From Clostridium culturomicium (GTDB lineage Bacteria > Bacillota > Clostridia > Clostridiales > Clostridiaceae), in the NCBI RefSeq assembly GCF_000821305.1, contig NZ_CCXK01000013.1, positions 62,001-126,000 on the forward strand: 64,000 nucleotides of DNA. Direction: 5' to 3'. The position numbers and the translations under genes are program-made. The notes under the pieces are model-generated. The model was not told the DNA's origin. It ran no database searches and was given only the letters and a program-made list of their open reading frames with translations. This document shows, piece after piece, positions 17,705-26,359 of this stretch; the first letter of the stretch is position 1; every line of letters begins with the position of its first letter.

Positions 17705-18256
17705 TTAATTTTTTACTTTAAATTTAATAAACTTAACAAAATCATCAAAATTACCTATTTCAAATGAATCTTTGAAAACCGAAAATCTAAGCTTTGGGGA
17801 ATCTAGTAAAATTGAATTATCTATTACAATGGATTTATCAATTAATGAGTACGGCACATTAAGTTTCGAATATGCTTTTGAGTCTACTTCAGTGAAAAAT
17901 ATACATTCCGACTCATAAAAGCATACATAAGAATATCCAATACAAAGATTTTTTCTCATAAACAATATTCTTATCCAACTCTCCACATAAGCTATTTTAA
18001 AAATAACAATTATTACTATAAGGTTCATAAAAGCACGTGCAATATTTGTAAAATATTCCAAAGTAGCAAATTTAAAAGATACATAATAATGATTCATTTC
18101 AGAAAAAGTGAAAGACAGAAAAGTAATAATTAGAATAAGTGATAGAATAATTTGAAATACTAGGTATCGTTTAGAATAAATAATTTTATTATGTTCAATA
18201 AAATCCTCTACAGAATCATTTAAAATGCATTTAAATAAAATCCTATCTTCAGCCAT
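17705..18256 (-). CDS. Small membrane protein, YcxB-like
   Basis: The 183-aa protein has two hydrophobic helices (LVFQIILSLILIITFLSF and MNLIVIIVIFKIAYV) followed by a soluble C-terminal domain of about 90 residues. This matches the layout of YcxB-like proteins, whose function is unknown. I start at 18256 because GGAGG lies 6 bases upstream; an in-frame ATG at 18277 precedes that site. A degenerate second copy follows directly downstream. Family assignment is by architecture and the C-terminal YSLIDKSI-type text only. Confidence 0.6.
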   Translation of the reverse strand: MAEDRILFKCILNDSVEDFIEHNKIIYSKRYLVFQIILSLILIITFLSFTFSEMNHYYVSFKFATLEYFTNIARAFMNLIVIIVIFKIAYVESWIRILFMRKNLCIGYSYVCFYESECIFFTEVDSKAYSKLNVPYSLIDKSIVIDNSILLDSPKLRFSVFKDSFEIGNFDDFVKFIKFKVKN

Positions 18257-18359
18257 ATTAAACCTCCATTGCTCCATAAATTTATAATTATGATAATATT
18301 TACTTAAATCTTAGCATGTAATACTTATTATATAAATATATACCTTAACTTTATTTTAT

Positions 18360-18395
18360 AAAAGCTATGTCATTTTATAGACATAGCTTTTGTTT
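18360..18395. terminator. Terminator-like hairpin
   Basis: AAAAGCTATGTC (18360-18371) pairs with GACATAGCTTTT (18380-18391). T-rich sequence follows on the plus strand (TTTTGTTT), yet no plus-strand gene ends nearby. On the minus strand it precedes the YcxB-like gene. It could be a leftover of a lost gene. Confidence 0.45.
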
Positions 18396-18552
18396 GCTCT
18401 ATTTATTAATAATCAAAGCTAACACTAGTCGCGTTATTTTTTAACTAATAAAATGAACTTGTATATTATGAGAAAAGTGTTGAATGTATATGTGTGATTT
18501 TCTTGAAAATTTTAATAAGTCAGTAAAGTTCTATAGAAAAAAGTAATAATTA

Positions 18553-18582
18553 TTGAAAAATTTGTATTTTAAATGCTACAAT
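18553..18582 (+). promoter_or_regulatory. Candidate promoter of the ABC importer operon
   Basis: TTGAAA (18553-18558) and TACAAT (18577-18582) are separated by 18 bases, 60 bases upstream of the solute-binding protein gene. Confidence 0.5.
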
Positions 18583-18643
18583 GATGTGGCGTAAAGGCAA
18601 ATTGTATTTAAAATAACAAAGTTTAAAAGGGGGAGAAATTATT

Positions 18644-19789
18644 ATGAAAAAGATTTTGTCTATTCTTCTTACAGCTGTAATGATCCTTGCTATGACTGCT
18701 TGTAGCACTGGTGGATCAGATAAGAAGGAAGAAACAAATACTGCAGGAAAAAAAGAAACTAAAGAGGTTCCAACCATCAATTTATCATGGGGTAACGAAA
18801 TGCATACTGGTATTATGTACCTTCCATTTCTTGCGCCTGAATTGTTTGAAAAGGAATCTGTTCGTATCAATCCATTGTCTCAAGATATGGGGGAATTGCA
18901 GGTAAATGGTGAAACCATTGCTATGATTAAACGTATCGTTACTAAAGGCGGTAGTGAATGTGCAACAATGATGAGTCAGAAAAATCTTGACATCGCACTG
19001 ACATCTTCTACTGCAATGATGACTGCATACGACGTTGACACTGAACTGAGCATTCTGTCACCAATCCAATGTGATGGTGTTGCCATTGCTGCAAAAGCAG
19101 ATGCTCCTTATAATACATTCCTTGAATTTATTGAATATGCGAAAAATGCAGATCAGCCTATAAAAGCTGGTTATCACTCTGCAATCAGCAGTCCTCGTGT
19201 TGTTCTTGAAGCAGCTATGAAAGATGCTGGTCTGAAAGTAACAGAAGATGCTTCTGACTTTGAAGCTGATGTTGTTATGGTTGACTTAAAAGGTGTACAA
19301 AATCTTGTTCCTTCTTTATCTAGTGGTCAGGTTGAAATATGGGCTGGTCCAGCGCCTCATCCACAGAATGCAGAGGAAAGTGGAGTTGGGAAAATTATCT
19401 CTACTCTTAATCAACTGCCAGAAGGTAAGTGGGAAAACTTCCCATGTTGCTGCTATGCTGCACGAAATGAAATCGTAGAAAAGTATCCAGAAGTAATTGA
19501 AGCTCTAGGTGAAATTATTACTTATACCTGTGATTATGCAAACAATAACCAAGAAAAAACAGGTGAAATGCTAGCTGACATTGTTGGGGTAGAAAAAGAT
19601 ATTCTACCAAAATCTTTAATCGTTTATAGCACTCTTCCAGATGATACTTTTGTAAATGGTATAAACATTTATTACGATGCCATGAAAGAAATGGGTAAAT
19701 TCAGTGGCAAATTAATTGAGAATGATTTTGAAACTGCAAAAGAAACTCTTTTCAATTTTGAGATTATGAAAAAGGTAAATAAAAAATAG
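18644..19789 (+). CDS. ABC transporter substrate-binding lipoprotein (NitT/TauT/NMT1-like)
   Basis: The 381-aa protein has a lipoprotein signal (LAMTAC, Cys20) and a periplasmic-binding fold of the NMT1/SsuA class: SWGNEMHTGIMYLPFLAPEL at the start of the mature domain, later FIEYAKNADQPIKAGY and GQVEIWAGPAPHPQNA. It is the first gene of an importer operon with a TauC/SsuC-type permease and a TauB/SsuB-type ATPase. Members import sulfonates, nitrate, thiamine precursors or aromatic acids; nothing here shows which. Codon use is unlike the surroundings, with CTG for Leu and CGT for Arg frequent. GGGGGAG precedes the start. Confidence 0.85.
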   Translation: MKKILSILLTAVMILAMTACSTGGSDKKEETNTAGKKETKEVPTINLSWGNEMHTGIMYLPFLAPELFEKESVRINPLSQDMGELQVNGETIAMIKRIVTKGGSECATMMSQKNLDIALTSSTAMMTAYDVDTELSILSPIQCDGVAIAAKADAPYNTFLEFIEYAKNADQPIKAGYHSAISSPRVVLEAAMKDAGLKVTEDASDFEADVVMVDLKGVQNLVPSLSSGQVEIWAGPAPHPQNAEESGVGKIISTLNQLPEGKWENFPCCCYAARNEIVEKYPEVIEALGEIITYTCDYANNNQEKTGEMLADIVGVEKDILPKSLIVYSTLPDDTFVNGINIYYDAMKEMGKFSGKLIENDFETAKETLFNFEIMKKVNKK

Positions 19790-19922
19790 TATTTACCATC
19801 ATAGAGGTTAGTAATTCCATCTCTGTCTGAGAGGAAAGCAATTTTGGTAGAGGTATAAATGAAAATTAGTTTTACTGGAATCCAGAAGGTTAAAGTGTAG
19901 TTAATAGATGGGGTGAATACAA

Positions 19923-20819
19923 ATGAAACTTAATTTAAATGAAATGAAAGTAGAGGAGAAGGCAAGTTTAGGTGAGAAAAAAAATTTGATGAATGAAATG
20001 AAGTGGATTACGCCATTTTTACTTCCAGTACTCTTGATTATCACATGGATCTTTGCATCCAAAATAATCAGCAATCAGGCAGTGCTGCCATCTCCTGGCA
20101 AAATCGTCTACAACTTCATCCATTCAACTGACAACTTCATTGGTCTGGGCTCTTTACCCAGAAACATTGGATACAGCCTGATTCGAGTTGTTTTGGGATA
20201 TGGACTGGGTGTGCTTGTGGCAGTTCCACTAGGCCTTCTCATGGGGTATTTTAAAGTAATCAGCAATCTTTTTGAAAATTTCATCAATCTGTTTAAACCA
20301 GTTCCACCTTTGGCATGGCAGCCTTTGGTTCTGGGCTGGTTTGGTGTTTCCAGCCTTGCCACCATGGTTCAACTTGGCTATGGCAAATCTTTCGTCTTCT
20401 GGGATAACTTTAAGCTGTCTATGATATTTCTCATTGCACTTGGCAGCTTCTTCCCAATTGTCAATAACGTTGTTTTTGGAGTACATAATGTGCGCCGTAC
20501 CTTGATTGAATCTGCAATGGTACTTGGTGCAAGTAAGAAGGATATATTCTTTAAAGTCCTGCTTCCAGGTGCTGCACCAACAATTCTTAACGGCATGAGA
20601 CTTGGTCTTGCCACTGCATGGGGATGTCTGGTTGGGGCTGAAATGCTGCCGGGATCTGTTAGTGGGATAGGTTATCTTATCACTCATGCCTATGAATTGG
20701 CACGTATTGACCTTGTTATTACTGGGATGATATGCATCGGTGTTGTAGGAGCACTTCTCGATGCTATTTTTAAAGTGATTTCTAGAAGATACTTTTCTTG
20801 GGAGAGTAAAATCAGATAA
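19923..20819 (+). CDS. ABC transporter permease (TauC/SsuC-type)
   Basis: The 298-aa membrane protein has about six spans and the permease coupling (EAA) region ESAMVLGASKKDIFFKVLLPG (about 195-215). The PLAWQPLVLGWFG segment is typical of the nitrate/taurine/sulfonate permease family. It ends in TAATG, with the ATPase frame immediately following. Codon use resembles the upstream binding protein. Confidence 0.88.
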   Translation: MKLNLNEMKVEEKASLGEKKNLMNEMKWITPFLLPVLLIITWIFASKIISNQAVLPSPGKIVYNFIHSTDNFIGLGSLPRNIGYSLIRVVLGYGLGVLVAVPLGLLMGYFKVISNLFENFINLFKPVPPLAWQPLVLGWFGVSSLATMVQLGYGKSFVFWDNFKLSMIFLIALGSFFPIVNNVVFGVHNVRRTLIESAMVLGASKKDIFFKVLLPGAAPTILNGMRLGLATAWGCLVGAEMLPGSVSGIGYLITHAYELARIDLVITGMICIGVVGALLDAIFKVISRRYFSWESKIR

Positions 20820-20842
20820 TGAGAAAGAAAGGCAGGATACTT

Positions 20843-21592
20843 ATGGATTGTATTACATTAAAAAATGTAAAGAAAGACTTTATTACGGGCAAAGGGGACA
20901 AGGTTGCTGCATTGGGCAATGTAAATCTTTCTGTACCTGAATCTGAATTTGTATGTATTCTTGGGCCATCTGGCTGTGGTAAATCTACTTTGCTTCGTAT
21001 CATTGCGGGGCTAGAAAGTGCTACTGAGGGAGAAGTAATCTATCGTGGAAAGCCAATTACAGGTGCACACAAGGAAATTGGAATGGTATTTCAAAATTAT
21101 TCTTTGATGCCATGGCTTAATGTGCGTGATAATATTGCATTAGGTTTGGATTTTGCTGGCATTGGAAAAAAAGAACGATTAGAACGAGCTGAATATTATA
21201 TGGAAATGATTCATATGCAGGAGTTTGCAAAAGCTTTTCCCTATGAACTTTCTGGCGGTATGCAGCAGCGTGTAGCCATTGCTCGTGCACTAGCCAATGA
21301 CCCAGACGTGCTTTTAATGGATGAACCTTTTGGAGCATTGGATGCTTATACTCGTATTGTTTTGCAGCAGGAGTTACTTAGTATCTGGGAAAAGCACAAG
21401 AAAACTATTCTTTTCGTAACTCATAGTGTTGATGAGGCTATATATTTGGCAGACCGTGTTATCTTCATGGCTCCAAAACCAAGTAGAATTGAAAAAGAGT
21501 TTTTAATTGATATGCCACGTATTCGTCAGAGAAATAATCCTCGCTACGGTGAACTGACAGAAGAAATGCTGGCATTGTTCGAAAAGCATTAA
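20843..21592 (+). CDS. ABC transporter ATPase (TauB/SsuB-type)
   Basis: The protein is 249 aa from ATG 20843, which is preceded by AAAGGCAGG. An ATG at 20819 overlapping the permease stop is a possible alternative (257 aa). It has Walker A GPSGCGKST, the Q-loop VFQNYSLMPW, signature LSGGMQQR, Walker B LLMDEPFGALD and switch His in LFVTHSVDEA. The VRDNIALGL text is typical of the nitrate/taurine/sulfonate group. It energises the importer encoded by the two genes upstream. Confidence 0.9.
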   Translation: MDCITLKNVKKDFITGKGDKVAALGNVNLSVPESEFVCILGPSGCGKSTLLRIIAGLESATEGEVIYRGKPITGAHKEIGMVFQNYSLMPWLNVRDNIALGLDFAGIGKKERLERAEYYMEMIHMQEFAKAFPYELSGGMQQRVAIARALANDPDVLLMDEPFGALDAYTRIVLQQELLSIWEKHKKTILFVTHSVDEAIYLADRVIFMAPKPSRIEKEFLIDMPRIRQRNNPRYGELTEEMLALFEKH

Positions 21593-21600
21593 ATATGGAC

Positions 21601-21640
21601 AAAACAGGGAGCATGGTTTAGATTGCTCCCTGTTTTTTAT
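21601..21640 (+). terminator. Terminator of the ABC importer operon
   Basis: AAAACAGGGAGCA (21601-21613) pairs with TGCTCCCTGTTTT (21624-21636), with further T residues. Confidence 0.92.
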
Positions 21641-21922
21641 CGTCTTAAGGTGGGAAAGTTATATTTAACTAATCGTCTCTATTTTTATATCTTTTTAATA
21701 TATTTAATAAGTTTAACGTTAAAATTAACATTGGGGTGGTAGATTATATTAATTTGTAGTGGAAAATATGCTAAGAAAATGCGTGGAAAACTACTTAATT
21801 ATTACAATGTTATTTTAGAAAAATTATTTTATTTAAATAAACTTTTTTATTTTTATGATTTATTAATAGTATATGCAGTGGCGTTTGAAGCTATAAATTA
21901 TATTTAGTATATATATTGTAAA

Positions 21923-21951
21923 TATAATGGAAAAAATGGAAAGCGATTGAC
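21923..21951 (+). promoter_or_regulatory. Probable -10 box and LacI/CcpA-like half-symmetric site of the amino-sugar operon
   Basis: TATAAT at 21923-21928 is followed at 21938-21951 by GGAAAGCGATTGAC. That stretch has the central CG with flanking A/T blocks seen in LacI-family and catabolite (cre) operators but lacks several consensus bases. The -35 region is weak. Confidence 0.35.
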
Positions 21952-21977
21952 TGTTAATTTTAGGCGTTATAAAATTA

Positions 21978-22005
21978 AGAAAAGGTTTTCTAGAAAAGGT
22001 TTTCT
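21978..22005 (+). promoter_or_regulatory. Two adjacent palindromic 14-mers in the leader of the LacI operon
   Basis: AGAAAAGGTTTTCT occurs twice back to back (21978-21991 and 21992-22005). Each unit is an AGAAAA-N2-TTTTCT palindrome. The pair lies between the likely promoter and the ribosome site, a good position for a repressor operator. Confidence 0.55.
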
Positions 22006-22057
22006 GCTAAAAGTTTGAAAATTAAAAATTTTTCAAAAGCTATAGGAGGGGAGACAA

Positions 22058-23119
22058 ATTAACGAGCAATGCGTAACAATACATGATGTAGCAAAAAAAG
22101 CTAAAACATCTATTACAACTGTTTCACGAGTAATTAACAATACAAATTACCCAGTTAAGGAAGAAGTCAAATTAAGGGTAATTGAAGCAGCTAAAGAGCT
22201 AAACTATAAACCTAATATTTTTAGCCGTAGACTGAGAGGGGTACCAAGTAGAGAGATTGGAGTTATTATTCCAAGTATAACAAACCCTTTCTATGCACAG
22301 ATAGTGTCTGGAGTGGAACATGAATGTATAAAATGTGGATTTATACCTATTATTTGTAGTTCATATAACGATACTGAAATAGAAAAAAGGCATATTGAGA
22401 TGTTTAAAGAAAAAGATGTGGCTGGCATTATGTTATCAAGTATTAGTAATCAAGATGAATATTTTATTGAACTTTTGGATTCTGGAATTAAGGCTGTTAT
22501 GTTTGACCAAAATTTTATGAATGTTGGTTATGATGCTGTTTCTTTTGACTTTTACAAAGGTGGAAGAATGGCAGTGCAATATCTAATAGATAATGGTCAT
22601 ACAGAAATTGCTCTTTTAGCAGGTGTTGTGGATAGAAAAAGTAGACAGGTTATTAAGCAAGCATATCAGGATACGTTAAGATATAACCGAATCAGACTAA
22701 AGCAAAGTTTAATAATAACTTTATCAGATCCCTTAAATAAAGATAATAAGAGTGGAGACTATGAATATGAAGAAGGCTGTAAGTTAGCAGAAGAATTGCT
22801 GAAACAAGAAAAATTGCCAACAGCGGTAATTGCTATTAACGATATCATGGCATTAGGTATTATAAGTCGTTTAATGGACCAAGGAATTAAGGTTCCACAG
22901 GATATATCTGTTATTGGCTTTGATAATATTTCAGTATCGGGTATGGTAACACCAGCATTAACTACAATTAATCAGCCATCATATGAAACAGGGGTAATTG
23001 CAACACAGATGTTATTAAAGCGTATAAATGGATTAGAAGTTGAAAGTAATCAGGTTTTATTACAACCAACACTAATAGAAAGAAAATCAGTTAGAAATAT
23101 CACTATGAAGAGGAGATAG
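22058..23119 (+). CDS. LacI-family transcriptional regulator, probable ATT start codon
   Basis: The full protein is 353 aa. Its N-terminal DNA-binding domain (CVTIHDVAKKAKTSITTVSR and VINNTNYPVKEEV) is encoded upstream of any ATG, GTG or TTG in frame. The first usable codon is ATT at 22058, 6 bases after AGGAGGGG (22044-22051), giving I/M-NEQCVTIHDVA. The ligand domain follows (REIGVIIPSITNPFYAQIV, then DVSVIGFDN-type text PQDISVIGFDNISVSGMVTP and LTTINQP). Callers that only accept standard starts place it at 22304 and lose the DNA-binding domain. It heads an amino-sugar operon and probably responds to a sugar intermediate. Confidence 0.88.
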   Translation: MNEQCVTIHDVAKKAKTSITTVSRVINNTNYPVKEEVKLRVIEAAKELNYKPNIFSRRLRGVPSREIGVIIPSITNPFYAQIVSGVEHECIKCGFIPIICSSYNDTEIEKRHIEMFKEKDVAGIMLSSISNQDEYFIELLDSGIKAVMFDQNFMNVGYDAVSFDFYKGGRMAVQYLIDNGHTEIALLAGVVDRKSRQVIKQAYQDTLRYNRIRLKQSLIITLSDPLNKDNKSGDYEYEEGCKLAEELLKQEKLPTAVIAINDIMALGIISRLMDQGIKVPQDISVIGFDNISVSGMVTPALTTINQPSYETGVIATQMLLKRINGLEVESNQVLLQPTLIERKSVRNITMKRR

Positions 23120-23124
23120 CAAAA

Positions 23125-23880
23125 ATGAAGGTATTAAATTATGACAATGTAGAATTAAAGGTTTTTGAAACTAGAGAGGAAATGGGCTTAGTAGCTGCAA
23201 GAGAAGCTATAGAGTGCATTAAAGAACTTTTAGCTAAAAAAGATGAAATTAACTGTATTTTTGCAGCAGCACCATCTCAAAATGATTTTTTAAATAGTTT
23301 AATTACTTCAAATGAAGTAGAGTGGAAAAGAATTAATGCTTTTCACATGGACGAGTATATAGGTTTTGAGATAGGGGATAGTAGATCTTTTACAGGATTC
23401 TTAAATGAAAAAATATTTGAAAGAGTGCCATTTAAATCAGTTAACTTACTAAATGGTATGGCTGATCCAAGTGAGGAATGTGAGAGATATTCAAAACTAC
23501 TTAAAGAAAAGGACATAGATATTGTATTTATGGGGATTGGTGAAAATGGACATATTGCATTTAATGATCCAAGTGTAGCTGATTTTAATGACACAGAAGT
23601 AGTTAAGGTTGTAGAGTTAGAGGAGTCATGTAGAATACAACAAGTTAATGATGGATGTTTCCCTACAATGGATGATGTACCTAAAAAGGCACTTACCCTT
23701 ACTATTCCAACTCTTATCAATTGTGAAGCTATTTTCTGTATAGTTCCAACTATTAACAAGGCAGCAGCGGTTGAAGCAGCATTAAAAGGTGATATTAGTG
23801 AAAAATGTCCTGCATCTATATTAAGAACAGTGAAGAATGTAAGAATGTATATTGATGGGCCTTGTGCATCAAGGTTATAG
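23125..23880 (+). CDS. Glucosamine-6-phosphate deaminase/isomerase-like protein (NagB family)
   Basis: The 251-aa protein has the NagB/6-phosphogluconolactonase fold: INAFHMDEYIGF carries the enolisation Asp, and MGIGENGHIAFNDP carries the ring-opening His. Compared with E. coli NagB (NDGHIAFNEP), the positions of D141 and E148 are Asn and Asp here. The first change is, as I recall, also found in Bacillus-type enzymes; the second is less usual. The phosphate-binding loop is AAAPSQNDF rather than a PTGxTP type. The substrate may therefore be a relative of GlcN6P. It follows the regulator by 5 bases. Confidence 0.8.
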   Translation: MKVLNYDNVELKVFETREEMGLVAAREAIECIKELLAKKDEINCIFAAAPSQNDFLNSLITSNEVEWKRINAFHMDEYIGFEIGDSRSFTGFLNEKIFERVPFKSVNLLNGMADPSEECERYSKLLKEKDIDIVFMGIGENGHIAFNDPSVADFNDTEVVKVVELEESCRIQQVNDGCFPTMDDVPKKALTLTIPTLINCEAIFCIVPTINKAAAVEAALKGDISEKCPASILRTVKNVRMYIDGPCASRL

Positions 23881-23912
23881 ATAAAATGATTACTTGAGAA
23901 GAGGGGATAGGG

Positions 23913-24704
23913 TTGAAAGTAAAAAGTATTAACAAATATTACTTAATAGGGATTATACCTTTATTATTACTGAATATGGTTCTTGGACTTATTTTAACAT
24001 ATGAAACTAAGTGGATATTTTATAGCATACTTGCTATTTCGTTAGCTATTATCTACAAAATTTTTATGAAGTTTAGTTGTTTACCAAAGAGAGCTACAGA
24101 GTATAAGGATTTTAGACCATTAGATTTAAAGATACCTATCCCTTATGATGTGGAACTGTATATCTCTAGTGATTTAGATAAGTATGATTTCCTTAATAGG
24201 GTTGTGGAAGTTATATCACCATTGCATCAACAAAAGGGTGAGAAGTTGCGTGTAGTTATTAGTGAAAAATTTTTAAAGACTTATAGAAAACGTTTTATGG
24301 AAATTGCTGTATGTAGGGAAATAGAAAAGTTTCGTACTAAAAGTACTTTAAAAATAGTATTAGCGCTAATTATTCCAATTTTAACTGTTACAGCAATAGT
24401 TATGTATGGATGTATTATCGAAATAAATATTTTGAAGCATTTTAGTTTATTTGTTGGATACTTCCTATTACCATTTTTTACTGTTGTGTTAATTTTAACT
24501 TATCTTTGGTTTTGGAATAAATATATGTCAAGGGAAGAGATGAGGCTAGATAGATTTTTAATGTCACATTTTAAAACAAGTGATATTGAGGAATATATAA
24601 TTACTATGGAAAAAATAGAAGGAGGTGAGGAAGCACCTAAAAATAAGGAGTTTAATGAGTTTTATGCCAAGAAAAGATTAGAAAAGTTAAAAGAAAAACA
24701 CTAA
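23913..24704 (+). CDS. Unknown membrane protein with a degenerate M48-peptidase-like segment
   Basis: This protein is 263 aa from TTG 23913 (GAGGGGATAGGG upstream). Four hydrophobic helices occur in two pairs (YLIGIIPLLLLNMVLGLIL, IFYSILAISLAIIYKIFM; IVLALIIPILTVTAIVMYG, FVGYFLLPFFTVVLILTYL) around a soluble domain of about 80 residues. The stretch LRVVISEKFLKTYRKRF then EIAVCREIEKFRTKS resembles the region around the HExxH helix of membrane M48 peptidases, but the zinc ligands are absent. It sits inside the amino-sugar operon. I cannot assign a function. Confidence 0.6.
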   Translation: MKVKSINKYYLIGIIPLLLLNMVLGLILTYETKWIFYSILAISLAIIYKIFMKFSCLPKRATEYKDFRPLDLKIPIPYDVELYISSDLDKYDFLNRVVEVISPLHQQKGEKLRVVISEKFLKTYRKRFMEIAVCREIEKFRTKSTLKIVLALIIPILTVTAIVMYGCIIEINILKHFSLFVGYFLLPFFTVVLILTYLWFWNKYMSREEMRLDRFLMSHFKTSDIEEYIITMEKIEGGEEAPKNKEFNEFYAKKRLEKLKEKH

Positions 24705-24798
24705 AGAAATAATTGTAAATAGCTAAAGAAAAACAAAGTTCATTTGGGGATTAAGGGAAATTTAATGAGCAAATAAAAAAATAAGGAGGGTTCTTATT

Positions 24799-26337
24799 AT
24801 GCAAATGCATTGGTTAGATTATTTAATGGTAATTTTATTCTTTGTAGTAATGTTAATTATTGGTTTCTATTCTGTAAAATCGGTTAAAAGCTCAGAAGAC
24901 TTTTTCGTTGGTGGTGGTAAAATTCCATGGTGGTTATCTGGTATTTCACATCATGTATCTGGTTATTCAGGGGTTGTATTTGTAGGATATGCTGGGATTG
25001 CATATGCTAAAGGTATATCAATTTATTTTTGGTGGGCAGTAAATATTACAATTGCAATTATACTAGGATCTATATTGATTGTTCCAAGATGGCCTAGATT
25101 AAGACGGGCACTAGGAATTCAATCTCCAACGGAATATTTAAAAATGCGTTATAATACAACAGCTCAATTAATAGTAGCTATCTCTGGGGTAATCGTTAAA
25201 CTGCTAGATGTAGGTGCAAAATGGGCTTCAATGGGTATTTTATTATATGGATTTACAGGGATTCCAATATGGGTTGGTATAGTAGTATCTAGTTTAGTTT
25301 CATTAGTATATATATCTATTGGTGGATTAATTGCAGACCTTTGGACAGATTTTGCACAATTCGTAGTTCAAATAATAGCTGGACTTGCTCTATTTATTGG
25401 GGTGCTTATGCACCTATCAGAATATGGATTAAACTTCTTTACTGTATTTTCAAGTTTACCAGAGGCAAATACACAAGTATTTTTATCTGGTAGAGGACAA
25501 GGTTCATTATCGTGGACATTATTATATTTCTTCGTAATATTCTTTAGTTACAACGGTGGAACATGGAACTTGGCGGCAAGATTTATATCTACACCTGATG
25601 ATAAGGATTCTAAGAAAGCGGCATATTTATCAGCAGGACTTTACTTGATTTGGCCATTTATCTTATTCTTCCCAATGTGGTGTGGACCATTTATATTCCC
25701 AGGATTAACACAATTAGAAGCAGAGGCAAATTTATATGCCATGCTAACTAATAAGTTCTTACCAGCAGGATTAGTTGGTTTAGTTTTAGCATCAATGTTT
25801 GCAAATACACTATCAATGTGTACTTCAGATGCAAACACGATATCATCAGTTTTAACTCGTGATATATTACCAATATTTAAACCTTCGCTAAGAAACATGA
25901 ATGATAAGGAGTCATTACACTATGCACGTCTTACAACAATTATATTTACTGCATTAACTATTCTTGTAGCTTTATTCAGAGATCAATTAGGCGGAGTAAC
26001 AGGATTAATTTTAACTTGGTTTGCTGCATTACTTGGACCAACAGCTATACCTTTATTATTAGGATTAATGCCACAGTTTAAATATGCAGATGCTAAAGCA
26101 GCTATAGCATCAATGATAGGTGGATTGGGTGTATTCGTATTAACTAAGATGGGCTTACAATTAGAAGCTGATGTAGCTCTTATTGCACCACTTGCAACGT
26201 CATTTATAATCTTTGCTGGAATGGCACTTCTAAATAAATATGTACTTGGATATAAAGTTCCAGAAGAAATTGAAAATTTAATGCATGATTTAGGTGGTAG
26301 TCACGAAATAAAAGAGCATACAGCAGGATTAAATTAA
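24799..26337 (+). CDS. Sodium:solute symporter (SSS family)
   Basis: The 512-aa membrane protein has the SSS family layout of about 13 helices, with early motif SSEDFFVGGGKIPWWLSGIS and PSPTEYL-like SPTEYLKMRYN, and later NTLSMCTSDANTISSVLTRD. SSS proteins couple Na+ entry to uptake of sugars, sialic acid, amino acids or vitamins. Set in an operon with NagA, NagB-like and AGE proteins, it is probably the importer of an N-acyl amino sugar. It moves free solute, so a kinase would be needed later. AAGGAGGG precedes the start. Confidence 0.88.
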   Translation: MQMHWLDYLMVILFFVVMLIIGFYSVKSVKSSEDFFVGGGKIPWWLSGISHHVSGYSGVVFVGYAGIAYAKGISIYFWWAVNITIAIILGSILIVPRWPRLRRALGIQSPTEYLKMRYNTTAQLIVAISGVIVKLLDVGAKWASMGILLYGFTGIPIWVGIVVSSLVSLVYISIGGLIADLWTDFAQFVVQIIAGLALFIGVLMHLSEYGLNFFTVFSSLPEANTQVFLSGRGQGSLSWTLLYFFVIFFSYNGGTWNLAARFISTPDDKDSKKAAYLSAGLYLIWPFILFFPMWCGPFIFPGLTQLEAEANLYAMLTNKFLPAGLVGLVLASMFANTLSMCTSDANTISSVLTRDILPIFKPSLRNMNDKESLHYARLTTIIFTALTILVALFRDQLGGVTGLILTWFAALLGPTAIPLLLGLMPQFKYADAKAAIASMIGGLGVFVLTKMGLQLEADVALIAPLATSFIIFAGMALLNKYVLGYKVPEEIENLMHDLGGSHEIKEHTAGLN

Positions 26338-26359
26338 TAGATTAAGGAAGGTATATAAT

